DNA of 64,000 nucleotides from Pseudomonas viridiflava (GCF_003702045.1 NZ_RBTP01000048.1:124001-188000), one strand, 5' to 3'; shown: positions 1 to 8,771, numbered from the stretch's first letter. The notes: a model not told the origin generated them from the letters alone. Numbers and translations: made by a program.

Positions 1-2867
1 CTATCGAGTGGGGCTGGCTCGACGAAATGCTTAAGGCCCGCAGTGGCGAGCAGGCACCGGCTCAGGGCTGGGTGCGTTTCCTGCCGTTGAGCAAAGCATC
101 GCAGCAGCCTCGCGAGGAGTGGGACGAGGTCGGTCTCTACGGCGTCATGTCCAATCGTCAAGGCGTTTTGCGCAGCCGGGTCGGGGTGGACAGCCAAAGC
201 TACGCCGAGCTTTATGCCGAGTGGTTGTCGTGCCGGCAGTTTTCGAAACCCCAGAAAAAACTTCTGGAGCAGCGCATCGCAAGCTGGCCCTGCAAGCCAC
301 GCATTGTTCCGGTAATCATCGATCCCGAAGGCGCTGCCGAGCACTTGGACGCAACGCTGAGTAGCCTTGCCGAACAGGACTATGCGGCCGAGGCGGTCGT
401 TGTGCTGACGACGGCGGCCAGTGTCAGCGATCCCCAGGTGCTGCGCTTCCCGTTGCAAGCGGACTGGGCCCGGCAGCTCAATGATGTGTTGCCGATGCTT
501 GAGCACGCGGACTGGGTTTATCTTCTGCGTGCCGGCGATACCTTGACGTCGCCAGCCTTACTGGTGCTGGCGGAGCGCATCGCCCACATGCCCGGCGTGC
601 TGTGTATCTACAGTGACGAGGGCGCGATCGTGGATGAGGAGCCGCAGGAACCGATCCTCAAGCCCGATTTCAACCTCGACCTGATGCGCACTTATCCGTA
701 CGTCGGCAGAACCTTGGCGTTCGAACGCGCCAACCTGCTGGAAATGGGCGGTTTTGACCCGGTTCATGGAGCGTTGGCGCCCCATGACGTGATTTGGCGT
801 CTGGTGGAAGGTGCAGGCCTTCACACCATTGAACACATTGCCGAAGTTCAGGTGCAGTCGCGCTTTACCTTCGCCCAGTGGCTTTCGCTGCCTGAGGTGG
901 TCGAACGCAACAAACCATTGGTGTCGGTTCACCTCACGCGCATCGGCAGAGAGCACGTTGTCCATAACGGCACGCTGCCCTTGCTCAATCGCATCGAGTA
1001 CCTGCACCCGGATCGTCCGGCCGTTTCCATCATCATTACCACACGTGACCAGTTGGCAGCGCTGGAGCGTTGTGTCGACAGTCTGCTCAGCAGCACCGCC
1101 TACCTGAACTACGAAGTGCTGATCGTCGACAACGCCAGCACGACCGCCGAAGCCCGCAGCTGGTTTGCCGCGATGGGACAGCTGGGCACTGACAAGTTGA
1201 GAATCCTGGCGCTGTCTGAAGCCGGTAGCGACGCGACGGCGCAGAATTTTGCTGCGGGTCAGGCACGTGGCGATTATCTGGTCATGCTCAGCCCACATGC
1301 GATCATTCACCAGCCCGACTGGCTTGAGGCGCTGCTCAATCATGCGCAGCGTCCCGAGGTCGGTGTGGTCGGGCCCCGTATCATCAGTCCCCAAGGCAAT
1401 GTGTTGTACGCCGGCATGGTGATGGGCATGGAAGGACTGGCCGGCAGGCCTTTCTTCAACTACCCGGCAAATGCCAGCGGTTACATGCAGCGTCTGCAGC
1501 TGACGCAGAACTGGAGTGCAGTCAGCGGCAATTGTCTTATGGTGCGCAAGGACATCTTTGAGGCTGTCGGTGCAATGGAGGCTGAAACCTTCACCCAGGG
1601 CCTGCAGGATCTGGACCTGTGCATGCGGGTCGGTCGCGACGGTTATCTGGTGGTGGGCACCCCGGACGCCTCTGTGGCGCTGGCTGAGCCTGCTGCCCTC
1701 AAGCGTTCGGACGCCTCCCGGGACAGGCTGAAAGAGGAGCAGAAGTCGCTCTACCGCAAATGGCTGCCGACAATCGCCCGTGATCCGGCCTACAACCCCA
1801 ACCAGAACCTTCACGAGCCCCTGTCCTTTAATCTGGAACCGGGTTTGCGTGACGGCTGGAATCCGTTCTGTTCGCGGCATCTGCCCTCAATCCTGGGCAT
1901 GGTCGTCAATTCGTCGGCGGTGGGGCATTATCGTGTCAGCCAGCCGCTTATCGAGCTGATGGCGGCCGGACGTGTGCTTGGACAGATGGCGTATCACACG
2001 CCCACCGTGGTCGAGGTCGAGCGTCAGTCGCCCGACGTGGTGGTTTTCCAGGGGCGTTACACCGAGGCCAAGGTGCCTGACATCATTCAGGTGAAGGATT
2101 TTTCCAGCGCCATGCGGATTTTCGAACTCGATGACTATATCGCCGACGTTCCGCTGCTCAACGAGCACCGACGCAACATGCCGGACAACATCGCCCAGAT
2201 GCTGCGCAAAGGCATTGGTTTGTGTGACCGCGTAGTGGTATCGACCCATCCGTTGGCTCAGGCGCTTTCCAGCATGCACAGCGACATACGTGTGGTGCCC
2301 AACATGCTGGCGCCTCACCTGTGGAGCAGCTTGAGGAGCAAGCGCCGGACATCGAGCAAACCGCGTATCGGGTGGGGCGGCGGAACCAGCCACCGGGGTG
2401 ACCTTGAGTTGATCGCCGATGTGGTGCGTGAACTGGCCGACGAGGTCGAGTGGGTGTTTTTCGGCATGTGCCCTGACATGCTCAGACCGTATATCCACGA
2501 ATTCCATCGTGCCGTTGGCTTGAATACGTATCCAGCCAAGCTGGCCAGCCTGAACCTGGATCTGGCGCTGGCACCGCTGGAATTTCATATTTTCAATGAC
2601 TGCAAGAGCAACCTTCGTCTGCTTGAGTACGGTGCGTGCGGCTATCCGGTGATCTGCTCGGATACCGAAGCTTACCGTGGGCATCTGCCGGCCACGCGCG
2701 TGCTGACCAACAGTGCGGAAGAATGGCTGCAGGCGATCCGCATGCATTTGTCCGATCCCAACGCCAGCTACCGCATGGGTGATGAGTTGCGCGAAACCGT
2801 GCTGCGCGACTTCATGTTGCGCGGGGACAATCTCCAGTACTGGGCCAACGGCTGGTTGCCGGACTGA
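1..2867 (+). CDS. fgt1: Flagellin-modifying glycosyltransferase Fgt1-like, 5' truncated by the window edge
   Basis: The reading frame is open from base 3, so the first ATG at 27 is internal and the true start lies outside the window. The visible 955 codons hold three parts. A degenerate GT2-like segment lies at nt 300-890. A second GT2 (GT-A) domain begins near nt 1015 with RPAVSIIITTRDQ and VLIVDNAST. A C-terminal GT-B/GT4-like domain follows, with a glycine-rich GWGGGTSHRG stretch near nt 2370 and FNDCKSNLRLLEYGACG near nt 2595. In P. syringae the gene two places upstream of the FabH-like gene and fliC is fgt1, which adds the first sugar (rhamnose) to flagellin serines. The assignment rests on this architecture and gene order. 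It could be another large surface-glycan transferase. Confidence 0.82.
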   Translation, partial: IEWGWLDEMLKARSGEQAPAQGWVRFLPLSKASQQPREEWDEVGLYGVMSNRQGVLRSRVGVDSQSYAELYAEWLSCRQFSKPQKKLLEQRIASWPCKPRIVPVIIDPEGAAEHLDATLSSLAEQDYAAEAVVVLTTAASVSDPQVLRFPLQADWARQLNDVLPMLEHADWVYLLRAGDTLTSPALLVLAERIAHMPGVLCIYSDEGAIVDEEPQEPILKPDFNLDLMRTYPYVGRTLAFERANLLEMGGFDPVHGALAPHDVIWRLVEGAGLHTIEHIAEVQVQSRFTFAQWLSLPEVVERNKPLVSVHLTRIGREHVVHNGTLPLLNRIEYLHPDRPAVSIIITTRDQLAALERCVDSLLSSTAYLNYEVLIVDNASTTAEARSWFAAMGQLGTDKLRILALSEAGSDATAQNFAAGQARGDYLVMLSPHAIIHQPDWLEALLNHAQRPEVGVVGPRIISPQGNVLYAGMVMGMEGLAGRPFFNYPANASGYMQRLQLTQNWSAVSGNCLMVRKDIFEAVGAMEAETFTQGLQDLDLCMRVGRDGYLVVGTPDASVALAEPAALKRSDASRDRLKEEQKSLYRKWLPTIARDPAYNPNQNLHEPLSFNLEPGLRDGWNPFCSRHLPSILGMVVNSSAVGHYRVSQPLIELMAAGRVLGQMAYHTPTVVEVERQSPDVVVFQGRYTEAKVPDIIQVKDFSSAMRIFELDDYIADVPLLNEHRRNMPDNIAQMLRKGIGLCDRVVVSTHPLAQALSSMHSDIRVVPNMLAPHLWSSLRSKRRTSSKPRIGWGGGTSHRGDLELIADVVRELADEVEWVFFGMCPDMLRPYIHEFHRAVGLNTYPAKLASLNLDLALAPLEFHIFNDCKSNLRLLEYGACGYPVICSDTEAYRGHLPATRVLTNSAEEWLQAIRMHLSDPNASYRMGDELRETVLRDFMLRGDNLQYWANGWLPD

Positions 2868-3005
2868 CGCTGTCAATGGATACGCTTGAGCCTGAATCCT
2901 GGCTGGAATACCGGTCTGGATCGCTGAAGCTGCTATGTTCTGTATTTGCTTCAATGCCGGCCAAGGTCGGGTTGAGGGTGTTATCGGTTCGCTATGGGAA
3001 GAAGT

Positions 3006-5909
3006 ATGCAAAGCCACGTCGGGAATGAAGTCGCACCCTTGAATCAGCATCTGACGCTGCTATTGGTGAATCAGGATCAGCCGGATTTCCTGCGCCGGGC
3101 GTTGAAATACTACAGTGGCGTTGCCGCCCGGCTGGTGATTGTCGATGTGTCTGAGCAGCCCTGTCCGGGTATCGCCAGCACGACCGATCTCGACTATGTG
3201 TACGACAAGGCGCTGGCCGACAAAACCCTGAGTGCGATCATCGCTCATGGGCTTGAGCGCGTGACGACACCGTATGTGGCCTACGCCAGTGTCGACAGTT
3301 TTCTGCTGCCGGATGCGTTGAATGAGGCATTGAGCTTTTTGCAGGCCCATGATGCGTACGGCGCGTGCCAAGGCTACAGCCTCAGCTATGAGGCCCATGT
3401 CGGCCACGTTGATTTCTTCCGCCGGGATCGCAAGATCGCTGAAGATTACGCGTGCGAACACGCCGCTGATCGAGTGCTAAGTTTCATGGGGCAGGGTGTG
3501 TCACTGCTCAACGCCGTCACTCGGGTCGAACTGGCGCGTCGCTGGTTCGCGTCGGTGCCCGAGCAGACCGACCTGCATTGGCAGGAACTGGGCCACATGA
3601 ATTACCTGGTGGCGGCGGCAAAACTGCGTATTTTGCCGATTCCCTACGCCATGCATCACACTTTGAGCAAAGAATTGCGGACACGTCACGGCGCCGCAGT
3701 AGCTGGCGCGGTCAAGCACATCGATCCGAAAGCCCGAGCCGCACGCGAAGCATTCGCGCAATCGCTGGTGTCTGTTCTTGGCGCAGATTCAGGCATGAAG
3801 GGCGAGCAGGGCGTAGCGCAGATTCTTGACGGGCTTGAGGCAATGGCTCACTGCCTGGAGACGCAAGGCTATCAGGCCGACGAAAAACTGTTCAGCGCTG
3901 TCTGGAATGTCGCGCTTGAACGATCCGAGGCGCAGTTCGAACCTCGGCAGTTTGTCGAAATGCCGTTCTACAACCAGCCTTTCTTTGAGGAACTGGCCAG
4001 GATCGAGTTTCTTATCCATGTGCTGCCCGCAGGGCGTGTGCAACTGGAAGGTCTGGAGGCCGCTCTGCTCAAGCAGTCGGAACTGCTGCGTCCACAAAGC
4101 AATCCCGATGCCGAAACACGGCTCAGCCGTTTGTGGCAGGCCTATGCCACTTATGCCTTCAGCATCGATGTCGTGCAGAGTCTGGCACGAGAGCTGGGCA
4201 CGTCAGAAGACGATCAGGAAGAAGCCGAGCGCATCGTGGCCTGGGGTCAGCGCCTGCAGGCGGTGTCCACTGAGAGTAACAGCAGGCTGCTCGACAACAT
4301 GGCCTCGGGGCGCCTGCTGACCTGGCTGGCATCGCGTGACCCCAAGCCTGCCGACCTGCAACAATTGTCGGCCCGCTTGGCCAGGCAGCCGGCCGGGTCG
4401 AAGATCGGCATTCTGTTGTTGGACCTTAAAGCCGATGTATTCAAGTTACAGACCACGTTCGACAGCCTGATCAACGGCCACTATCGAGCGTTCAAGGTCA
4501 CGGTGTTCACGACGGGGGAGCTGCCGGCAGCGACCACCGCGCAAAACACCCTGCATTTCGTGAAGGTCAGCGAGAACAACTACGTCGACAGGATCAATCA
4601 GGTCATCAAGCAATCGCCGAGTGACTGGCTGATGCTGGCGCAGGCCGGTGACGAGTTCACTCGCAGTGGGCTGCTGCTGGCCAGTGCCGAACTGGTCGAG
4701 GCCGGGCAGTGTCGAGCGGTTGCAGTGGATGAAATTCAGCACCAGCCCAACGGCACCCTGGCGCCGCTGTTCCGCCCCGGCTTCAACCTTGACTTGTTGC
4801 AAAGCATACCCAGGTTGATGGCCCGCCATTGGTTGGTCCGTCGTGACCTGCTGGTGGAGGTCGGTGGTTACAGCCGGGATTACCCACAGGCGCTCGAGTT
4901 TGATCTGTTGCTGCGTCTGGTCGAGCAGGGCGGCATGAGTGGTCTGGCGCATTTGAGCGAGCCCGTTGTCATCTGTGACGCGCCCGAGCTCGAAAGCAAC
5001 GACGATGAACAAAGGGCACTGACGCGGCATCTCGGACAGCGCGGTTATCAGGCTGAGGTCGGCTCAGCGTTCCCGGGCACGTACAAGATTGACTATCGCC
5101 ATGCACACCGGCCGATGGTGTCGATCCTGCTGCACAGCCAGGACAACCTGCCCGAGTTGCAGCGTTGCCTGTTGAGCATTCTGCAGCGCACCCGCTATCA
5201 GCGCTTTGAAGTGTTGATCGGTGATAACCAGAGCACATCTGCGGAACTGATCGCCTGGCTCGACCAGCAGGAGAAACTCTCCAGCCGCGTACGAGTGTTC
5301 AAGGCCGAGCAACGCATGAGCACGGCAGCGCTGCGCAATCTGGTCAGCCAGGAAGCCAAAGGCGAATACCTGATTCTGCTGGATGCCGAAAGTCAGATCG
5401 TCAACGTGGGCTGGATCGAGTCGCTGCTCAATCAGGCTCAACGTCCTGAAGTCGGTGTTGTGGGGGTTCGGCTGGTGGACAAGGACGGCACCGTCATGCA
5501 GGCCGGCCTCATTCTGGGGCTTAATGGCACTGTGGGTTCCGGGTTCGTTGGTGAGTCCAAAAAGTCTAGAGGGTACATGCAGCGCCTGGTCGTCGAGCAA
5601 AACTACTCGGCGGTTTCTTCGGCCTGCCTGATGATTGGCAAGGCGCTTTTCGATTCCGTTGGCGGCCTGGACGAAGACGCCTTTGCTGAGGCACTTGGCG
5701 ACGTGGATCTGTGCTTGAAGGCTGCTCAGGCAGGCTACTTGACGGTCTGGACCCCCCATGTCCAGGTGGTGCATTCCGGGCTGATCCATGCGCCCGATCA
5801 GGCGAGCGAAGCGCTGGTCAGCAAATGGGCAGCCCAATTCGCCCATGATGAGGCGTACAACGCCAATTTCTCCCTGAATGGCACAGCATTCACCCTCGCG
5901 ACGCTCTAG
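3006..5909 (+). CDS. fgt2: Flagellin-modifying glycosyltransferase Fgt2-like
   Basis: A 967-residue protein with three glycosyltransferase-like modules. An N-terminal segment starts HLTLLLVNQDQPDFLRRAL. A degenerate GT2 module starts near residue 465 (KIGILLLDLKADVF). A second GT2 module starts near residue 700 (RPMVSILLHSQDN, VLIGDNQST). The last two modules closely resemble those of the upstream gene, including the shared RPEVGVVG and GYMQRL stretches. Start choice: ATG at 3006 follows GGGAAGAAG at the right spacing; the in-frame ATG at 2994 has no Shine-Dalgarno sequence. In P. syringae fgt2 is needed to complete flagellin glycosylation and affects host recognition. The 137-base gap after the first gene has no clear terminator, so the two are probably cotranscribed. 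Confidence 0.83.
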   Translation: MQSHVGNEVAPLNQHLTLLLVNQDQPDFLRRALKYYSGVAARLVIVDVSEQPCPGIASTTDLDYVYDKALADKTLSAIIAHGLERVTTPYVAYASVDSFLLPDALNEALSFLQAHDAYGACQGYSLSYEAHVGHVDFFRRDRKIAEDYACEHAADRVLSFMGQGVSLLNAVTRVELARRWFASVPEQTDLHWQELGHMNYLVAAAKLRILPIPYAMHHTLSKELRTRHGAAVAGAVKHIDPKARAAREAFAQSLVSVLGADSGMKGEQGVAQILDGLEAMAHCLETQGYQADEKLFSAVWNVALERSEAQFEPRQFVEMPFYNQPFFEELARIEFLIHVLPAGRVQLEGLEAALLKQSELLRPQSNPDAETRLSRLWQAYATYAFSIDVVQSLARELGTSEDDQEEAERIVAWGQRLQAVSTESNSRLLDNMASGRLLTWLASRDPKPADLQQLSARLARQPAGSKIGILLLDLKADVFKLQTTFDSLINGHYRAFKVTVFTTGELPAATTAQNTLHFVKVSENNYVDRINQVIKQSPSDWLMLAQAGDEFTRSGLLLASAELVEAGQCRAVAVDEIQHQPNGTLAPLFRPGFNLDLLQSIPRLMARHWLVRRDLLVEVGGYSRDYPQALEFDLLLRLVEQGGMSGLAHLSEPVVICDAPELESNDDEQRALTRHLGQRGYQAEVGSAFPGTYKIDYRHAHRPMVSILLHSQDNLPELQRCLLSILQRTRYQRFEVLIGDNQSTSAELIAWLDQQEKLSSRVRVFKAEQRMSTAALRNLVSQEAKGEYLILLDAESQIVNVGWIESLLNQAQRPEVGVVGVRLVDKDGTVMQAGLILGLNGTVGSGFVGESKKSRGYMQRLVVEQNYSAVSSACLMIGKALFDSVGGLDEDAFAEALGDVDLCLKAAQAGYLTVWTPHVQVVHSGLIHAPDQASEALVSKWAAQFAHDEAYNANFSLNGTAFTLATL

Positions 5910-5927
5910 CTCTGTCCTTTTGCGAAA

Positions 5928-5950
5928 ATCCGGCTGCGTGGCGGCCGGAT
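5928..5950. other. Inverted repeat downstream of fgt2
   Basis: ATCCGGC and GCCGGAT pair as a 7-bp stem around a 9-base loop, 19 bases after the fgt2 stop. No T-run follows, so intrinsic termination is not supported. It could stabilise the 3' end of the mRNA. The remaining gap to 6213 (302 bases in total) holds the palindrome at 6039 and otherwise nothing recognised. Confidence 0.35.
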
Positions 5951-6038
5951 CCCTCCCACGCTGCGTTGCGCCGTCTTTTCGAGCCAGCGTTTGTCAGTCC
6001 TGTCCCCGTCCAAAGATCGTAAAGCGTGCATGCGTTAG

Positions 6039-6052
6039 TGACCTGCAGGTCA
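6039..6052. promoter_or_regulatory. Perfect 14-bp palindrome, candidate operator
   Basis: TGACCTGCAGGTCA is its own reverse complement. It lies about 160 bases upstream of the ketoacyl synthase start in the intergenic gap. A 14-bp perfect palindrome in a promoter region suits a dimeric repressor or activator. The regulator is unknown and no flanking -35/-10 pair is convincing. Confidence 0.35.
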
Positions 6053-6212
6053 TAAAGTGCATCTCCACTGTAATGTTTTACCGCGAGTGACAAGCGCCTG
6101 ACTTGCCTAAACGTGTCATGCGCCCTGAAAATGTCCGCCATTCGCCTCTATTCGGTAGCGCCCTGATTTTTTTGGGACGAACATTTACCTGTTGACTAAT
6201 CGGGAAGCCATG

Positions 6213-7139
6213 ATGATTGGCATAAAAAGCATAGCGAGTTACGTGCCCGCTGAAGGCGTCGATAACTACGCTCAAGGTGCCAAATTCGACAAGGATGAAG
6301 AATTCATCCTTGGGAAGATTGGCTCCACTTTCCTGCCGCGCAAGGCTGACGGCCAGGAAACCTCGGATTTATGTGTGGAAGCGGCCAATACACTGTTTGC
6401 CAATAATCCGCAGCTCAAGCGTGAAGAAGTCGATGTCCTGATCGTTGTCACCCAGAACGGTGACGAAGAAGGGCTTCCACACACCGCCGCCATCGTGCAG
6501 GACAAGCTGGGTCTGTCGACCAACGTTGCCGCGTTCGATATTTCCTTGGGTTGTTCCGGCTACGTCTACGGCATTTACGCAATCAAGGGCTTCATGGAAG
6601 CCGCGGGCCTGAAAAACGGTCTGTTGATCACCGCGGACCCTTACTCGAAGATTGTCGATCCTGAAGACCGCAACACCACCATGCTGTTCGGCGATGCGGC
6701 GACCGCCACCTGGATGGGCGAGGGCGCTACCTGGCAACTGGGCAAGGCGAAGTTTGGTACGGACGGCTCCGGTGCCCCGCACCTGAAGGTCAGCAACGGC
6801 GTGTTTTTCATGAACGGTCGTCAGGTATTCAATTTCGCCCTGCTTAAAGTGCCTGCACACCTTCACGAGTTGCTGGGAGAGTCCGGTTTGCAGCCCGACG
6901 ACATCGACGCCTTCTGTATTCACCAGGGCAGCGCCGCTATCGTGGATGCCGTGGCGCGTCGATTCGAAGACAAACCGGAAAAGTTTCTCAAGGACATGGT
7001 CGAAACCGGCAATACGGTGTCTTCCAGCATTCCGTTGCTGATTGAAAAGCACGTGCTGGGCTCTTCCTGGAATCGGGTGGCATTGAGCGGTTTCGGCGTG
7101 GGCTTATCCTGGGGGTCGGCCATTATTTACCGTGGCTGA
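6213..7139 (+). CDS. 3-oxoacyl-ACP synthase III-like protein of the flagellin glycosylation island
   Basis: A 308-residue thiolase-fold protein of the FabH (KAS III) family. All three catalytic residues are visible in context: Cys in SLGCSGYVYG, His in CIHQGSAA and Asn in ETGNTVSSS, so it should condense acyl-CoA with malonyl-ACP. Start: of the tandem ATGs at 6210 and 6213, the second has better spacing from GGGAAG and gives the family N-terminus MIGIKSIASYVP. In P. syringae this position is orf3 of the glycosylation island. The terminal viosamine of the flagellin glycan carries a 3-hydroxybutyramido group. Supplying a 3-oxoacyl precursor for that group is an attractive inference, but the substrate cannot be read from sequence. 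Housekeeping fabH is the alternative and is unlikely from context. Confidence 0.85.
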   Translation: MIGIKSIASYVPAEGVDNYAQGAKFDKDEEFILGKIGSTFLPRKADGQETSDLCVEAANTLFANNPQLKREEVDVLIVVTQNGDEEGLPHTAAIVQDKLGLSTNVAAFDISLGCSGYVYGIYAIKGFMEAAGLKNGLLITADPYSKIVDPEDRNTTMLFGDAATATWMGEGATWQLGKAKFGTDGSGAPHLKVSNGVFFMNGRQVFNFALLKVPAHLHELLGESGLQPDDIDAFCIHQGSAAIVDAVARRFEDKPEKFLKDMVETGNTVSSSIPLLIEKHVLGSSWNRVALSGFGVGLSWGSAIIYRG

Positions 7140-7157
7140 GTAAACGTTACGTGAAAT

Positions 7158-7192
7158 AAAAAACCTGCGCTTAAAATCGCAGGTTTTTTTTT
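7158..7192 (+). terminator. Rho-independent terminator after the glycosylation island
   Basis: AAACCTGCG and CGCAGGTTT form a 9-bp stem around a 9-base A/T-rich loop, followed by an uninterrupted T tract. It separates the island transcript from fliC, so fliC depends on its own promoter. Confidence 0.85.
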
Positions 7193-7349
7193 GAATAATC
7201 GGTTGCATAAAACCGGTGCTAATGTAGTTGAACACTTAACAGGTGCCATTCCGGCCACCTGGACATCCTGTTTTTCCCCCTTGGTTGCGCGTCAAGCCCT
7301 TGTTTTATAAGGGGTGGCAGACTGCTAGTAAAATTTTAAAAAAAAACAC

Positions 7350-7376
7350 TCAAGCAACCTGCTATCGCGACGATAA
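7350..7376 (+). promoter_or_regulatory. FliA (sigma-28) promoter of fliC
   Basis: TCAAGCAA, 11 bases, then GACGATAA. This fits the sigma-28 consensus TAAAGTTT-N11-GCCGATAA with one mismatch in the -10. Transcription should begin near 7384, giving a leader of about 75 bases before the fliC ATG. FliA-dependent fliC transcription is established in Pseudomonas. In the 7140-7457 gap this and the terminator are the only elements recognised. Confidence 0.82.
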
Positions 7377-7457
7377 CTATTACGAAGGTTCTCTAGGCAC
7401 ACCCGGCGCTTGCAGGGGCCGGAAGCCACGTAGTACCCAACCAACGAGGAATTCATC

Positions 7458-8306
7458 ATGGCTTTAACAGTAAACACCAACGTTGCATCGTTGAACGTTC
7501 AGAAGAACCTGGGCCGCGCCTCTGATGCACTGTCGACTTCCATGACTCGCCTGTCTTCCGGCCTGAAAATCAACAGCGCTAAAGACGACGCCGCCGGTCT
7601 GCAAATCTCCACCAAGATCACTTCGCAGATCCGTGGTCAGAACATGGCGATCAAAAACGCCAACGACGGTATGTCCCTGGCTCAGACCGCTGAAGGCGCT
7701 CTGCAAGAGTCTACCAACATCCTGCAGCGTATGCGTGAACTGGCTGTTCAGGCACGAAACGACAGCAACAGCGCCGACGACCGCGTTGCACTGAACAAAG
7801 AATTCAGCGCGATGAGCTCGGAACTGACCCGTATCGCCAACAGCACCAACCTGAACGGTAAGGCGCTGATCAACGGTACTGCCAGCACCATGACCTTCCA
7901 GGTCGGTTCGAACATCGGCGAATCCAACCAGATCACTCTGACCCTGAGCGCAAGCTTCGACGCAGATACCCTGGGCGTTGGTTCGGCGATCTCCATCACC
8001 GGTTCCACCAGCACTGAAGCAGAGTCTAGCTTCTCGGCAGCGATGAACGCGATTGACTCTGCTCTGCAGACCATCAACTCGACTCGTGCTGACCTCGGTG
8101 CTGCTCAAAACCGTCTGTCGAGCACCATCTCCAACCTGCAGAACATCAACGAAAACGCCAGTGCTGCACTGGGTCGCGTACAAGATACCGACTTCGCTGC
8201 TGAAACTGCACAGCTGACCAAGCAACAGACTCTGCAACAGGCTTCCACCTCTGTTCTGGCCCAGGCTAACCAGCTGCCATCCGCTGTACTGAAACTGCTT
8301 CAGTAA
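7458..8306 (+). CDS. fliC: Flagellin
   Basis: A 282-residue filament subunit with the conserved D0/D1 N-terminus (MALTVNTNVASLNVQKNL) and C-terminus (ends PSAVLKLLQ) around a short variable centre. The flg22 epitope spans residues 30-51 and ends in Ser51 where the usual P. syringae sequence has Ala. The flgII-28 region lies at about 84-111. Ser143, Ser164, Ser176, Ser183, Ser193 and Ser201, the glycosylated positions of P. syringae pv. tabaci flagellin, are all serine here. GAGGAA precedes the ATG. Transcription is from the sigma-28 promoter at 7350 and most of it should stop at the hairpin at 8323. Confidence 0.98.
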   Translation: MALTVNTNVASLNVQKNLGRASDALSTSMTRLSSGLKINSAKDDAAGLQISTKITSQIRGQNMAIKNANDGMSLAQTAEGALQESTNILQRMRELAVQARNDSNSADDRVALNKEFSAMSSELTRIANSTNLNGKALINGTASTMTFQVGSNIGESNQITLTLSASFDADTLGVGSAISITGSTSTEAESSFSAAMNAIDSALQTINSTRADLGAAQNRLSSTISNLQNINENASAALGRVQDTDFAAETAQLTKQQTLQQASTSVLAQANQLPSAVLKLLQ

Positions 8307-8322
8307 TATCGGAATGAGTTTT

Positions 8323-8359
8323 GGCGGGGGAGTGCGTAATCGTGCTCTCTCGCCTTTTT
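8323..8359 (+). terminator. Imperfect terminator between fliC and flaG
   Basis: GGCGGGGGAG pairs with CTCTCTCGCC through several G-U pairs around a short loop, then TTTTTG. The imperfect stem suggests partial termination, which would give abundant fliC mRNA with some readthrough into flaG. The flaG Shine-Dalgarno sequence lies just downstream. Confidence 0.6.
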
Positions 8360-8378
8360 GCTTTCGGAGGTGATGGTC

Positions 8379-8771
8379 ATGGATATGAGTGTGAAACTGA
8401 ACGTGTCTTATCCGGCCGCTCAACCGGCGAGTCAGGCTCCGGCCGTCGACAAGCCTGTTGATAAGCCAGCCGACGTCAAGTCGGTGGAGCGGGTAGCTGC
8501 TTCGGAAGAAAGCAAAGGTCCCGATCTAAAAAAAGATGATTCTCAGGAGGAGGCCAAGGTCAAAGCCGCCGCACAGGATATCGAGAAATTTTTTCACTCG
8601 GTAAAACGTAATCTTGAGTTCTCGATCGAGGAAGGTTCTGGCAAAGTGATCGTCAAGGTGATCGCAAGTGACTCCGGTGAAGTGATCCGTCAGATTCCCA
8701 ATGCAGAAATCCTGAAGCTGGCCGATAGCCTGAGTGATGCGAACAGTTTGTTGTTCCGCGCCAAGGCCTGA
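8379..8771 (+). CDS. flaG: FlaG family protein
   Basis: 130 residues. The N-terminal half is low-complexity and rich in Pro, Ala, Lys and Asp; residues about 65-125 form the FlaG domain (EKFFHSVKRNLEFSIEEGSGK, then IRQIPNAEILKLADSL). FlaG influences filament length in several Gammaproteobacteria. Four in-frame start codons cluster here. ATG 8379 lies 8 bases after GGAGG and gives MDMSVKLNV, so it is preferred over GTG 8370 and ATG 8373. It sits between flagellin and its cap gene and is probably transcribed by readthrough from fliC. Confidence 0.88.
   Translation: MDMSVKLNVSYPAAQPASQAPAVDKPVDKPADVKSVERVAASEESKGPDLKKDDSQEEAKVKAAAQDIEKFFHSVKRNLEFSIEEGSGKVIVKVIASDSGEVIRQIPNAEILKLADSLSDANSLLFRAKA

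Noticed and set aside
558..1880. Long minus-strand ORF (440 codons) opposite fgt1
   Set aside because: Shadow of the real gene in GC-rich DNA. The translation is rich in His, Gln and Arg with no recognisable domain, while the plus strand carries clear glycosyltransferase motifs.
5928..5950. Intrinsic terminator after fgt2
   Set aside because: The stem is good but no T-run follows. It is listed only as an inverted repeat.
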